A stretch of DNA of 64,000 bases from Domibacillus sp. PGB-M46 (GTDB taxonomy: Bacteria > Bacillota > Bacilli > Bacillales > Domibacillaceae): NCBI RefSeq assembly GCF_022668875.1, contig NZ_JAKGCR010000003.1:298444-362443 (forward strand), written 5' to 3'. Position numbers and translations under genes: made by a program. Below are positions 31,442 through 40,721 of the stretch, in pieces (position 1 is the first letter of the stretch; every line of letters begins with the position of its first letter). The notes under the pieces are model-generated. The model worked only from the letters and a program-made list of their open reading frames with translations, had not been told where the DNA came from and did not search any database.

Positions 31442-32857
31442 ATGACAAAACAGCAAATTGGCGTGATCGGTCTTGCCGTAATGGGTAAAAACCTGGCGCT
31501 TAATATCGAAAGCAGAGGCTACTCAGTAGCAGTATTTAACCGTTCTGCAGATAAAACGACCGCTTTCCTTCAGGAAGAAGCGCAGGGCAAAAACTTCAAA
31601 GGCGCATACAGCGTAGAAGAATTTGTCAACTCACTTGAAAAACCGCGCAAAATTTTGCTTATGGTAAAAGCAGGTGCAGCAACAGATGCAACGATTGATT
31701 CTTTGAAGCCATACCTGGACAAAGGCGATATCATCATCGATGGCGGAAACACGTTCTTCCAGGACACGGTACGCCGCAACAAAGAGCTTGCCGGCCTTGG
31801 CTTTAACTTTGTCGGCACAGGCGTATCCGGCGGTGAAGAAGGAGCGCTAAAAGGGCCTTCTATCATGCCAGGCGGCCAGCGTGAAGCATTTGAGCTTGTC
31901 CGCCCAATCTTTGAAGCGATCGCAGCAAAAGTAGACGGTGAAGCATGTACTACATACATCGGTCCAGACGGTGCCGGCCATTATGTAAAAATGGTGCACA
32001 ACGGCATCGAGTACGGCGATATGCAGCTGATCTCAGAAGCATACTTTATCTTGAAGCATGTAATCGGCCTGTCAACAGAAGAACTGGCTGACACATTTGC
32101 TGAGTGGAACAAAGGCGAGCTTGACAGCTACCTGATCGAAATCACAGCGGATATCTTCACGAAGAAAGATGACGAAACAGGCAAGGCGCTTGTAGACGTG
32201 ATTTTAGACGCAGCCGGCCAAAAAGGAACAGGCAAATGGACGAGCCAAAACGCGCTTGACCTTGGCGTTCCGCTTCCAATCATCACAGAATCTGTTTTCG
32301 CACGCTTTATTTCTGCCCTTAAAGAAGAGCGCGTAGAAGCAAGCAAGCAGCTGAGCGGTCCTTCTCCAAAAGAAGTGGATTCAGATCAAAAGAAAGAATT
32401 GATCGAAGCGGTCCGCCAGGCGCTTTACATGAGCAAAATCTGTTCTTACGCACAGGGCTTTGCCCAAATGAAAGCTGCATCAGAAGAATACGAATGGAAC
32501 CTTCGCTACGGCGACATCGCGATGATTTTCCGCGGCGGCTGCATCATCCGTGCGCAGTTCCTTCAAAAAATCAAAGAAGCATTCGACCGCAACGCAGAGC
32601 TTCCAAACCTGCTGCTCGACGAATACTTCAAAGATATTGTTCAAAATTACCAGACGTCGCTTCGTAAAGTCGTGTCTCTTGCGATCGAAGCCGGTATCCC
32701 GGTTCCATCTTTCGCGAGCGCTGTAGCATACTACGACAGCTACCGCACAGAAACACTGCCTGCGAACTTGATTCAAGCGCAGCGTGACTACTTCGGTGCC
32801 CACACGTACAAGCGTATTGACAAAGAAGGTACATTCCACACTGAGTGGATGAAATAA
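31442..32857 (+). CDS. gndA: 6-phosphogluconate dehydrogenase, decarboxylating
   Basis: Oxidises 6-phosphogluconate to ribulose 5-phosphate, CO2 and NADPH (pentose phosphate pathway). Of 471 residues. N-terminal Rossmann motif [15 protein letters not shown], substrate motif [21 protein letters not shown], catalytic [15 protein letters not shown], and C-terminal [13 protein letters not shown]. The match to the NADP-dependent GndA of B. subtilis is very close. ATG 31442 fits the family start; an ATG at 31430 adds four residues. A TATAAT box lies at 31398-31403. It appears to be a metabolic gene embedded in the wall region. Confidence 0.95.
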   Translation: MTKQQIGVIGLAVMGKNLALNIESRGYSVAVFNRSADKTTAFLQEEAQGKNFKGAYSVEEFVNSLEKPRKILLMVKAGAATDATIDSLKPYLDKGDIIIDGGNTFFQDTVRRNKELAGLGFNFVGTGVSGGEEGALKGPSIMPGGQREAFELVRPIFEAIAAKVDGEACTTYIGPDGAGHYVKMVHNGIEYGDMQLISEAYFILKHVIGLSTEELADTFAEWNKGELDSYLIEITADIFTKKDDETGKALVDVILDAAGQKGTGKWTSQNALDLGVPLPIITESVFARFISALKEERVEASKQLSGPSPKEVDSDQKKELIEAVRQALYMSKICSYAQGFAQMKAASEEYEWNLRYGDIAMIFRGGCIIRAQFLQKIKEAFDRNAELPNLLLDEYFKDIVQNYQTSLRKVVSLAIEAGIPVPSFASAVAYYDSYRTETLPANLIQAQRDYFGAHTYKRIDKEGTFHTEWMK

Positions 32858-32867
32858 GAATGATCGT

Positions 32868-32899
32868 ACAGCCAGGGACTCCTCCCTGGCTGTTTTTTT
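32868..32899 (+). terminator. Terminator of gndA
   Basis: ACAGCCAGGGA (32868-32878) pairs with TCCCTGGCTGT (32883-32893), followed by seven T. Confidence 0.9.
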
Positions 32900-32915
32900 G
32901 TGGGTTGGCGGCGCT

Positions 32916-33007
32916 TGGGCCGGAAAATAAACATTTGGGCCGGAAAAGAAGGATTCCGGCCCATGGACGATGAAAATCCGGCCCAGAAAAAAATTTTTCA
33001 GGCCCAG
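32916..33007. repeat. Cluster of GGGCCGGA direct and inverted repeats
   Basis: TTGGGCCGGAAAA occurs at 32916-32926 and again at 32936-32946. The reverse complement TCCGGCCCA follows at 32954-32962 and 32976-32984, and a fifth partial copy GGCCCAG at 33001-33007. The whole could fold as two alternative long hairpins, or be a protein-binding array. It lies between the convergent gndA and glycosyltransferase genes. Confidence 0.65.
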
Positions 33008-33011
33008 ACAC

Positions 33012-33045
33012 AAAAAAAGCTCCCCTATTAAAGGGAAGCTTTATA
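33012..33045 (-). terminator. Terminator of the csaB-glycosyltransferase unit
   Basis: On the minus strand AAGCT-CCC pairs with GGG-AGCTT around the stop codon region, followed by seven T. Confidence 0.75.
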
Positions 33046-34194
33046 AATCGACTCATATTTCTCGGCAGCTGCCGTATGTGAGTACTCATCTTCAATTTTT
33101 TTCCGGGCAGCCGCCGCGTACCGGGCGCCTTTTTCCGGATGATCCAGCAATTCAATCATGGCATCGGATAGTTCTTCAACGTTTTTCTCTTCAACGAGAA
33201 GTCCATCGACACCGTGGTTCACGATTTCTTTTAATCCGCCGACCGCGCAGGCGATCAACGGTGAGCCGGAGCCCATCGCTTCAAGAGCCGAAATCGAAGT
33301 GGCTTCTTCTACACCGGCCGAGAATACGCTCGGTACAAGCACCACGTCAGCCAATGCGTAATATTCTTTAATGACACTGTGATCGACGGCACCGAGCAAG
33401 TGCACGTTTTTCTCAATGCCGCGCTCTGCGATCAGGCGCTTCATTTCGTCCATCGCTTCACCGGTCCCGGCAAAAATAAGCTGAGCGTTCGGGTATTTCT
33501 CCAGTACCGGCGGGAACGAAAGAATCGGATAAATAACACCGTTTTTCTTTGTTAAACGGCGCGGTACGAAGAAAACAGGCGCTGTTGCATCCACGCCGTG
33601 TTTCTGGCGGTAAGCCGCTTTGTTCTCGGAATCCGGCTTAAAGTCATCGACGTTAATGAAGTTGCGGATCGCCGTTCCATCAATGCCGGCTTCTTTTTTT
33701 ACGTAATTTTTAATACGGGTATCTACCGTAATGACTGCGCGTGTTTTCCGGTAGCCTTCGCGCTCAACTTCCATCAGCTTGTCCGCGTGCTTCGAGCCCT
33801 CTGCGACCGAGCCTTTGGAAATCCCTTCATACGTTAAGTAGCCGTGAACGGTTGTAACAGTCGGCAAGCCTGCATGAATAGAAGCGCGTGTCGCGAATAC
33901 ATCCTGCGCATTGACAATATCATACTTCGGGCAGTCCGGGCGCTTCAGCATTTCTTCTAAAAAAGCCTGGCGGCGCTCTAACGTCCACACGTAGCCGGCG
34001 CCAAGAGACACTTTATTTAAAAGAAATGACGGGCCGCGTGCGATAAAGTCACGCTTCCATTTCGGCACATCGCTGAAAGACAGTGTATCAACCTCATGGC
34101 CGCGTGCTTCAAGGCCGATTTTCAATGTCGCCATATGCGTCGACAATCCGCCAAGGTGCGGGTAATCATACGAAGTAGCAAGTAAAATTTTCAC
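33028..34194 (-). CDS. GT4-family glycosyltransferase (csaB partner)
   Basis: Retaining GT-B glycosyltransferase, 388 residues, probably cytoplasmic and membrane-associated. N-terminal PHLGGLSTHMATLKIGLEARGH is typical of GT4. The C-terminal donor site shows VLVPSVFSAGVEEATSISAL followed by EAMGSGSPLIACAVGGLKEI. Start GTG 34194 lies 2 nt after the csaB stop, with AAAAGGAG inside the end of csaB, so the two form an operon. It is likely to add a sugar to the wall polymer modified by CsaB; the sugar cannot be told. Confidence 0.85.
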   Translation of the reverse strand: MKILLATSYDYPHLGGLSTHMATLKIGLEARGHEVDTLSFSDVPKWKRDFIARGPSFLLNKVSLGAGYVWTLERRQAFLEEMLKRPDCPKYDIVNAQDVFATRASIHAGLPTVTTVHGYLTYEGISKGSVAEGSKHADKLMEVEREGYRKTRAVITVDTRIKNYVKKEAGIDGTAIRNFINVDDFKPDSENKAAYRQKHGVDATAPVFFVPRRLTKKNGVIYPILSFPPVLEKYPNAQLIFAGTGEAMDEMKRLIAERGIEKNVHLLGAVDHSVIKEYYALADVVLVPSVFSAGVEEATSISALEAMGSGSPLIACAVGGLKEIVNHGVDGLLVEEKNVEELSDAMIELLDHPEKGARYAAAARKKIEDEYSHTAAAEKYESIYKASL

Positions 34195-34196
34195 GT

Positions 34197-35318
34197 TTAT
34201 GATCTCCTTTTAGATCCGAACTTTTCTTTTAACAAGTCTAAATTCCGTAACGCTTCGCGGCGAAGCTCGACTACGTTTGGCGCGATAAGCGCCTGTGCCT
34301 CTTCTTTATGGTCAAGCAGGTACAGCGCGTTTTCGAGCATTTTTTCCTGGTCGATTTCGCCAAGGCGGAATGAGTAATCCCACATGCCGGAGCGCTTCAG
34401 GAAGCTTTCCACTTTTTTATCGTAGCTGAGGCCAAGATGCGGCACGTTTGACAGCGCAGCGAAAATAAGCGCGTGCAAACGCAGGCCGAACGTTAAATCC
34501 GAACGGCGGATAAAGTTTAAAAATTCCTCCGGTGAAAAATGGGAACCAAGCATCATCGTTTTGTCCGCATGCTTCATTTTAGACATTACATCTTCAGAAG
34601 CCGGCACATCGTATTTTCCTTCCATCGGCACGAATACTGGTGTAACGCCGCGGCGTTCAATCAGCTCATCAAGCACATAAGCCATTTTTTCAATATAGTC
34701 TGGATGGTCAAACCAAGGACGCACCGTTACGGCTACAATTTTCTCATCGCCTTTTAATGGAAGAGTGTTGTACGCAATATCTTCTTCCTCCGACTGAAAC
34801 GCAAATACGATATCAGCCGTCACAACAGATTCCGGGCGGTTAACGCCTAATGAATGAAGATAATCTTTTGAATACCGGTCGCGCACCGTTACAAAGTCCG
34901 CCATGTTTGCGAATACCTTCATTAAAATTTTGCCCCATGTTGAAGTAACCGGTCCAATACCCTGGGAGAAAAACATGACTTTTGCCCCGCAGAGTTTAGC
35001 CAAAAAGACAATAAGCAAATAATAAGGAAGCGGGCCGAATAAAAACTTCGTCGGATACGAATCCTGAAGCAGACCGCCGCCGCCGGAAATGAGCAGATCG
35101 GCTTTACGGAGCGCTTTGACTTTTTCTTTGTTGTCATGACGCCAGCCGCGGTAAAAAGACTTTACGTTATGCTCTTTCGCTGTTTTGTCAGGTGACAGAG
35201 AAAACACCGTAATATCGGGATTGTCGAGCTCTGTACGAAGATTATCGACAATCGACTTTAAAATCGCTTCATCGCCTGTGTTGCCAAGGCCGTAGAAGCC
35301 GGAAATCACAATTTTCAA
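34197..35318 (-). CDS. csaB: Polysaccharide pyruvyl transferase CsaB
   Basis: Adds ketal-linked pyruvate to the secondary cell wall polymer, creating the ligand that SLH repeats bind (shown for Bacillus anthracis and Thermus CsaB). Of 373 residues. Motifs: GFYGLGNTGDEAIL at the N-terminus, ISGGGGLLQDSYPTKF, FFSQGIGPV, and C-terminal SDLTFGLRLHALIFAA followed by VPHLGLSYDKKV. The start is TTG 35318 with GGAGGAAG upstream. Its presence agrees with five three-SLH proteins in the same window. Confidence 0.93.
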   Translation of the reverse strand: MKIVISGFYGLGNTGDEAILKSIVDNLRTELDNPDITVFSLSPDKTAKEHNVKSFYRGWRHDNKEKVKALRKADLLISGGGGLLQDSYPTKFLFGPLPYYLLIVFLAKLCGAKVMFFSQGIGPVTSTWGKILMKVFANMADFVTVRDRYSKDYLHSLGVNRPESVVTADIVFAFQSEEEDIAYNTLPLKGDEKIVAVTVRPWFDHPDYIEKMAYVLDELIERRGVTPVFVPMEGKYDVPASEDVMSKMKHADKTMMLGSHFSPEEFLNFIRRSDLTFGLRLHALIFAALSNVPHLGLSYDKKVESFLKRSGMWDYSFRLGEIDQEKMLENALYLLDHKEEAQALIAPNVVELRREALRNLDLLKEKFGSKRRS

Positions 35319-35351
35319 AGGTTCTTCCTCCTCGAGAATATATCTTGTAAA

Positions 35352-35380
35352 ATTCTATCACTTGTAACGTGTAGAGTAAA
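35352..35380 (-). promoter_or_regulatory. Promoter of csaB
   Basis: On the minus strand -35 TTTACT (35380-35375) and -10 TAGAAT (35357-35352) are separated by 17 nt, about 34 nt before the csaB start. Confidence 0.55.
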
Positions 35381-35513
35381 ATGTTTCTTGAAGCGGCGCG
35401 GGCTGAATCGAAAATCGACCGAAAAGTCCTAATTCCCTGCCAGAAAAAGAAGGGATGCCCTTTATTCGACAAAAAACCGGTTCATTCAACGGGATGCACC
35501 CTTTCCGAAAATC

Positions 35514-35522
35514 TGCTATACT
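35514..35522 (+). promoter_or_regulatory. Extended -10 promoter of the tagA-wecC-gtaB unit
   Basis: TGCTATACT is an extended -10 motif 41 nt before the first start codon, divergent from the csaB promoter. Confidence 0.5.
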
Positions 35523-35562
35523 AAGAAAATTGAAAGCAAACGGAATAGAGGCTGGTAAGAGA

Positions 35563-36282
35563 ATGAAGGAAACATATCTTGGCGTGGATGTCTCGCCTTT
35601 AACATATGACCAAATTATCGCATCCCTCCGCGAGCGTATGGAGAAGCAGCAGCAGTCGACGATTATCGCGGTCAATCCGGAAAAAGTGATTGCCGCAAAT
35701 CAAAATGATCAGGTAAAGCAGCTGATCAATTCGTCCACGTTTCAAATCGCGGACGGCGTCGGCATTCTCCTTGCGTCTAAATTAAAGGGAGGACGCATCT
35801 CATCGCGTGTAACCGGTGTGGACATGATGGCCCGCCTGCTTCGCTTTGCCGCAGAAGAAGGACATCCGGTTTATTTTTATGGAGCGAAGGAAGAAGTCGT
35901 CACAAAAGCGATCGAAAATATAAAGAAAACAAACCCGGGAATTGTCGTTGCGGGATACACGAACGGCTACGAAAAAGATGAAGAAGCCCTAGTGCGCCGC
36001 ATTCGCGAAAGCGGTGCGCGCCTGCTATTTGTGGCTCTTGGCAGCCCGAAGCAGGAGCTGTGGATTCAGCGCAATATGCCGAACCTGCCGAATGTTCTTG
36101 TGTTTCAAGGCGTCGGCGGAAGCTTTGACGTGTTCTCGGGAATGGTCAAGCGCGCACCTGCCGCATTCCGCAGAGTCGGGCTTGAATGGCTGTACCGTCT
36201 TGGATCTGATCCGAAACGAATCAAACGCCAAATGAATTTACCGCGCTTTTTAGTGCGCGTGTTAATAACTAAAGGGAGATAA
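35563..36282 (+). CDS. tagA: WecG/TagA/CpsF-family glycosyltransferase
   Basis: GT26-family inverting transferase, 239 residues, which in relatives moves N-acetylmannosamine(-uronic acid) to undecaprenyl-linked GlcNAc. Motifs: TIIAVNPEKVIAANQN, QIADGVGILLASKLKGG, ARLLFVALGSPKQELWIQ and FQGVGGSFDVFSGMVKRAP. The frame is open from 35455, but ATG 35563 gives the family start MKETYLGVDVS. It is the first gene of a plus-strand unit whose next member makes the uronic acid donor, so a ManNAcA-containing wall polymer is a reasonable inference. Confidence 0.88.
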   Translation: MKETYLGVDVSPLTYDQIIASLRERMEKQQQSTIIAVNPEKVIAANQNDQVKQLINSSTFQIADGVGILLASKLKGGRISSRVTGVDMMARLLRFAAEEGHPVYFYGAKEEVVTKAIENIKKTNPGIVVAGYTNGYEKDEEALVRRIRESGARLLFVALGSPKQELWIQRNMPNLPNVLVFQGVGGSFDVFSGMVKRAPAAFRRVGLEWLYRLGSDPKRIKRQMNLPRFLVRVLITKGR

Positions 36283-36285
36283 GTC

Positions 36286-37557
36286 ATGAAAAAATCAATC
36301 TGTGTTGTCGGCCTAGGCTATATTGGGCTTCCGACAGCGGTTATGTTTGCGAACCACGGCCATACGGTTTATGGCGTAGATGTAAATGAAAAAGCAGTCA
36401 ATATGATTAACGAAAAGCAATTGCATATTGAAGAAAACGGCTTGCAGGAGCGCCTGGAAAAAGCGATCGATGCAGGTTTGTTCTCGGCTTCTACAAAGCC
36501 GCGCAAAGCAGACGTCTTTATCATTGCCGTACCATCTCCGATTATGCCGGACAAAACGGCGAACCTGGAATATGTACGTGAAGCGACCGCTTCTGTTGTG
36601 CCATACCTTGAAAAAGGCAACCTGGTGATTTTAGAATCAACGGTTCCGCCTCGTACAGTGCAGGATGTGATGATACCGGAGCTTGTGAAGTCAGGCTTTG
36701 AGATCGGCACAGAATTGTTTGTTTCTCACTCACCGGAACGCGTTATCCCTGGCCGCGTGTTTGAAGAGCTTGTGTCAAACGACCGGATCATCGGCGGCTA
36801 CACGCCGGAATCAGCCCGCCAGACAAAAGAGCTGTACAAATCGTTTGTAAAAGGGCAGATGCACGAAACCGATGCCACAACGGCAGAACTTGTAAAAGTC
36901 ATGGAAAACACATACCGTGACATTAACATTGCCTTTGCGAACGAGCTGGCAAAACTGGCAGAGACGCTCGGCGTTAACATTTGGGAAGCGATTAAGCTGG
37001 CCAACTACCATCCGCGCGTAAACGTGCATGAGCCGGGACCGGGTGTCGGCGGCCACTGCATCGCGGTTGATCCGTGGTTCTTAGTCGAGCTTGCGCCGGA
37101 AACTGCTCAAATGATTCACCTTGCGCGTAAGACAAATGACGGCATGCCAGGCTACACAGCTCAAATGACAGCGAGTATTTTGGACGCAAAAGGCATTAAA
37201 GATCCGAAAGTGGCAGTATTTGGCCTTGCCTTCAAAGGCAACATTGATGATATGCGCGAAAGCCCGTCAATGGATGTGATTGAAGCACTGCGCGAACGCG
37301 GCATCGAGCTGAGCGCATATGACCCGCATATTAAAGAAAACAACATTCCGGAGCAGGTGCAGTCGCAGGAAGAAGCACTGCAGGATGCATCGGCGATCCT
37401 GATCCTGACCAACCATAATAAATTTAAAGAGATTTACCCGACAACACTTTCGAATATGAAAAACAAAATCGTCATCGACACGAAAAACTGCATTGACCGC
37501 GCGACGTGGGAATCGGCTGGCTTTGACGTGTACGTGCTCGGCGATTCGAAAAACTAA
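36286..37557 (+). CDS. wecC: UDP-N-acetyl-D-mannosamine dehydrogenase-type enzyme
   Basis: NAD-dependent nucleotide-sugar dehydrogenase, 423 residues, two-step oxidation of a UDP-HexNAc to the uronic acid. N-terminal Rossmann [20 protein letters not shown]; catalytic cysteine in [19 protein letters not shown], where the DPWF context is typical of the ManNAc enzymes rather than of UDP-glucose 6-dehydrogenases; C-terminal NAD/UDP-binding domain begins about residue 300. Spacing to the gene before is 3 nt, with AAAGGGAG as ribosome site. The epimerase that makes UDP-ManNAc is not in the window. Confidence 0.88.
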   Translation: MKKSICVVGLGYIGLPTAVMFANHGHTVYGVDVNEKAVNMINEKQLHIEENGLQERLEKAIDAGLFSASTKPRKADVFIIAVPSPIMPDKTANLEYVREATASVVPYLEKGNLVILESTVPPRTVQDVMIPELVKSGFEIGTELFVSHSPERVIPGRVFEELVSNDRIIGGYTPESARQTKELYKSFVKGQMHETDATTAELVKVMENTYRDINIAFANELAKLAETLGVNIWEAIKLANYHPRVNVHEPGPGVGGHCIAVDPWFLVELAPETAQMIHLARKTNDGMPGYTAQMTASILDAKGIKDPKVAVFGLAFKGNIDDMRESPSMDVIEALRERGIELSAYDPHIKENNIPEQVQSQEEALQDASAILILTNHNKFKEIYPTTLSNMKNKIVIDTKNCIDRATWESAGFDVYVLGDSKN

Positions 37558-37571
37558 AGGGAGAGTTCGTC

Positions 37572-38447
37572 ATGAAAAAAGTACGCAAAGCCATTATTCC
37601 GGCAGCGGGACTCGGCACCCGCTTCCTGCCGGCAACTAAAGCGATGCCGAAAGAAATGCTGCCGATTGTCGACAAGCCGACCATTCAATATATCGTTGAT
37701 GAAGCAATCGCATCCGGCATTGAAGATATTATTATCGTAACCGGCAAAGACAAGCGTGCCATCGAGGATCATTTCGACTCCGCGCCGCTTCTCGAGCACA
37801 CGCTGGAAGAAAAGCAAAAGTTCGAGCTGCTGCAGGAAGTAAAGGACTCTGGCAAAGTCGATATTCACTACATCCGCCAAAAAGCGCCGCTTGGCCTTGG
37901 CCATGCCGTCTGGACGGCACGCAAGTTTATCGGTGACGAGCCGTTTGCCGTGCTGTTAGGGGACGATATCGTCCAGGCGGACAAACCGTGCCTCGGGCAG
38001 ATGATCGAGCAGTACGAAGAAACCGGATCATCTGTGATCGGCGTGATGGAAGTGCCGCCGTCTGAGACGCACCGCTACGGCATTATCGACCCGTCTGAAC
38101 AGGCCGGCCGCCGCTACAAAGTAAACAAGTTTGTGGAAAAGCCGAAGCAGGGCACAGCACCGTCTAATATGGCAATTATCGGCCGCTACGTGTTTACGCC
38201 GGAAATTTTCAATTACTTGAGCGAGCTTGAAATCGGTGCAGGCGGAGAAATCCAGCTGACGGACGCAATCGAAAAGCTGAATACGATCCAGTCTGTATAC
38301 GGCTATGAAATTGATGGTAACCGCTATGATGTCGGTGAAAAGCAGGGCTTTGTGGAAACGACGATTGAATTCGCCCTCCAGCGTCCGGACCTTCGGGAAG
38401 GACTGCTTGATTATATGGAACAAAAACTGCGGGAGTACCGGAAATGA
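37572..38447 (+). CDS. gtaB: UTP-glucose-1-phosphate uridylyltransferase
   Basis: Makes UDP-glucose for glycolipid and wall-polymer synthesis. Of 291 residues. Signature [20 protein letters not shown] with the catalytic lysine, then [20 protein letters not shown] and the [13 protein letters not shown] region. C-terminal GEIQLTDAI and [16 protein letters not shown] match GalU/GtaB. It follows the dehydrogenase by 14 nt and overlaps the next gene (ATGA). Confidence 0.94.
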   Translation: MKKVRKAIIPAAGLGTRFLPATKAMPKEMLPIVDKPTIQYIVDEAIASGIEDIIIVTGKDKRAIEDHFDSAPLLEHTLEEKQKFELLQEVKDSGKVDIHYIRQKAPLGLGHAVWTARKFIGDEPFAVLLGDDIVQADKPCLGQMIEQYEETGSSVIGVMEVPPSETHRYGIIDPSEQAGRRYKVNKFVEKPKQGTAPSNMAIIGRYVFTPEIFNYLSELEIGAGGEIQLTDAIEKLNTIQSVYGYEIDGNRYDVGEKQGFVETTIEFALQRPDLREGLLDYMEQKLREYRK

Positions 38448-39538
38448 AGCGTATTTTGCTGGCCGCGAACATGTACCCGAATGCCCAGTTTCCAAGCTAC
38501 GGCGTGTTCGTGCAAAACACCGAGCGCATCCTGAAAAACGGCGGCTTTGAAGTTGACCGGGTTGTGCTTGAAAAAAAGACATCAAAAGCGGCAAAAGCTA
38601 TTGGCTACGCATCGTATTATGCGAACCTCGTACGTCAGGGTATGTCCGGCCGCTATGATGCTATCTACGTGCACTATGCGTCGCACAATGCGCTGCCGCT
38701 ACTGCTTTTAAAGCGGTTAAAGCCGTCGATCCGCATTGTGACGAACGTGCACGGAAGCGACGTGGTGCCGGAAGTGCCGTCCCAGGAAAAATACCAGCCG
38801 TACGTGAAGCAGCTGCTTGAGCAGTCTGCGCTGATCATTACGCCGTCCCACTATTATGAGTCACTTGTAAAAGAAAAGTACGGCGTGCAGACACCGGTGG
38901 CTGTTTTCCCGTCCGGCGGCGTGAACAAAGACGTGTTTCATCCGAAGGAGCGGGCACAGGCATTGGCTGAGCTTGAACTAGATCCGTCTTACCGCTACAT
39001 CGGCTATGTCGGCCGTTTGGACGTCGGCAAAGGCTGGGATCACTACTTGCATGCCATTAAGCGGTATGTAGATGAAAAGCCGGATCACGGAACGAAATTT
39101 ATCGCAGTCGGCTCCGGTAAGGACGAAGCGGCTTTTAAAGAGCTTGTGGCCGAGCTTGGCATTGGGGATGTGGTCATCCACTACCCATTAATGAAGCAAT
39201 CCGGCCTTGCCAATGTGTACAATGCCGTGGAAGCCTTTGTGTTTCCGACCACGCGTAAAGGTGAAAGCCTCGGCCTTGTCGGCCTGGAGGCGATGGCGTG
39301 CCGCACGCCGATTATCGCCAGCGCGATCGGCGGCATTTTAGATTACGTAAAGCCGGGTGAAAACAGCTGGCTGTTCGAGCCCGGCAACCCGGAAGAGCTG
39401 AAAGAAGCCCTTCTCGCGTTTGACGACCTGCAGCAGGCGGAGCGCGACCGGGTCGCTGAAGCTGCGTATCAGACGGCGCTCGAATACGAAGAATTGGCTG
39501 TTCAGCCAAAGCTGATTTCTATTTTTAATCAATTATAA
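38444..39538 (+). CDS. GT4-family glycosyltransferase
   Basis: Retaining GT-B glycosyltransferase, 364 residues. N-terminal acceptor half begins [20 protein letters not shown]. Donor-half motifs are [40 protein letters not shown] and then [10 protein letters not shown]. It overlaps gtaB by an ATGA, which suggests that it uses UDP-glucose or a related sugar, although specificity cannot be read from sequence. Last gene of the wall-polymer unit. Confidence 0.88.
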   Translation: MKRILLAANMYPNAQFPSYGVFVQNTERILKNGGFEVDRVVLEKKTSKAAKAIGYASYYANLVRQGMSGRYDAIYVHYASHNALPLLLLKRLKPSIRIVTNVHGSDVVPEVPSQEKYQPYVKQLLEQSALIITPSHYYESLVKEKYGVQTPVAVFPSGGVNKDVFHPKERAQALAELELDPSYRYIGYVGRLDVGKGWDHYLHAIKRYVDEKPDHGTKFIAVGSGKDEAAFKELVAELGIGDVVIHYPLMKQSGLANVYNAVEAFVFPTTRKGESLGLVGLEAMACRTPIIASAIGGILDYVKPGENSWLFEPGNPEELKEALLAFDDLQQAERDRVAEAAYQTALEYEELAVQPKLISIFNQL

Positions 39539-39574
39539 AAACCTTTATCCGGAAGGCCGGATAAAGGTTTTTTT
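39537..39574 (+). terminator. Terminator of the wall-polymer unit
   Basis: AAACCTTTATCCGG pairs with CCGGATAAAGGTTT around AAGG, followed by T residues. Confidence 0.9.
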
Positions 39575-39851
39575 GTGCGGACAAAATGGAACAATAATAT
39601 AGAGACAATATTTATGAAGTGTTTAGCGAAAACCTAAAAAAACAGAAAAAAGGAAGCTTTTTCTTGTTAGCGTATTAACTAAACAAATGGTGATGTTTAC
39701 TGGATTTGTAGAGATAAAAACCAGAATTCCAGCAAAATAACGGATAAAACTTCTCAATAAACAGGTAATAATGGATTATTTTGTATAATGGAGGTTAATT
39801 ATTCCATAACAGAAGGTAATATACTGTTAGGCAATTGTCATCTTTACGTAA

Positions 39852-40090
39852 TGCTCAGGTTATTTCTTTGTAAATATCCCTGCCTTTGGATATGAAGTGT
39901 TTATTAGCCGTCTGTTGGGCGGTTTAACGGCGGGCAGCACCATTACTATTACGCCAAAGACACATCGGGTGATCAAGGTATCTACGGGTAAGCTGGAAAC
40001 GATTTTAGTAACAGAAGACTTGCTTATTGGCGTTGGCACCTGCTGGATGGTCTGCTGAGCGGCAGTTTGCCCGGGTTGATGGGTAATTAA
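39852..40090 (+). pseudogene. Frameshifted gene remnant, family unknown
   Basis: One frame from 39852 to 40058 reads as protein (NIPAFGYEVFISRLLGGLTA, then TITITPKTHRVIKVSTGKLE and TILVTEDLLIGV) without a start codon. After about 40035 the protein-like sequence continues in the neighbouring frame (WHLLDGLLSGSLPGLMGN) to a TAA at 40088. A single base change of length would join them. I do not recognise the family. It looks like the C-terminal part of a small gene whose 5' end is lost. Confidence 0.5.
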
Positions 40091-40527
40091 TGGATAGCCT
40101 GCTTGACGTGGTTACAGGGAGGGGAAGTCCCCTATATGTAAATATTAACTCGTGGGCTTATTTATGGAAAAAAACTGCGTTTGCAAGGCATGAGCCGAGC
40201 GGAACAGCTTTTTTCCTATGTTTCAAAATATAACTAAACAATAATAAAAACGAGCCGATAATAACGAAGAAACCATATGCAAAAGCCCAAGAGAAATGTA
40301 ATATCGCTGTAATCTCTCAGCCCATATCCTGCCTAGCTTTGCAGGAGATATGCAACAAAAATGACAAATCCTCTCGGGGAAAAAACTTTAATTTTACCTA
40401 GCATATGGTATATAATGAATAAGCTATGAAACAATTTGGGTTTATTCGACAATATATTTTCATTGTTTTTACAAAAGTTTATCAAATATTACTTTTTGAA
40501 TAAATTATGGAAATAATGAAAAACGGC

Positions 40528-40555
40528 TTGAAAAAACTTTCTTGTTTGATAGAAT
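40528..40555 (+). promoter_or_regulatory. Promoter of the S-layer gene
   Basis: TTGAAA (40528-40533) and TAGAAT (40550-40555) are spaced by 16 nt. Transcription would start about 155 nt before the ATG, giving a long 5' leader, common for highly expressed S-layer mRNAs. The ribosome site is GGGAGGA at about 40706-40712. Confidence 0.6.
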
Positions 40556-40721
40556 GTTACTTGAGTTACAAACCTGTTAAATTCTCCTTGCGATACATAA
40601 CGTTTCATTCTGTGAGAAAAACAGGAAAAAACTCCAAGCGATATTATACGGAACAATCAGCTTCAAGCTGTTTGATTTCATAAAAAAACCACAACCACAC
40701 AAAACGGGAGGAACTTATTAC

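Larger units (their letters stand above)
39575..40721 (+). other. Long spacer before the S-layer gene
   Basis: About 1.15 kb without an intact gene. It holds -10-like TATAAT boxes at 39784-39789 and 40411-40416, a frameshifted gene remnant (39852-40090), a small hairpin GGGGA-AG-TCCCC (about 40123-40134), and then the AT-rich promoter and leader of the S-layer gene from about 40440 onward. Confidence 0.6.

Noticed and set aside
32917..33007. GGGCCGGA cluster as a CRISPR array
   Set aside because: Repeats are 8-13 bases, mixed in orientation and spaced 20 nt or less; no cas genes nearby.
38028..38594. 188-residue frame opposite gtaB and the glycosyltransferase gene
   Set aside because: Antisense shadow across two overlapping real genes; no start signals.
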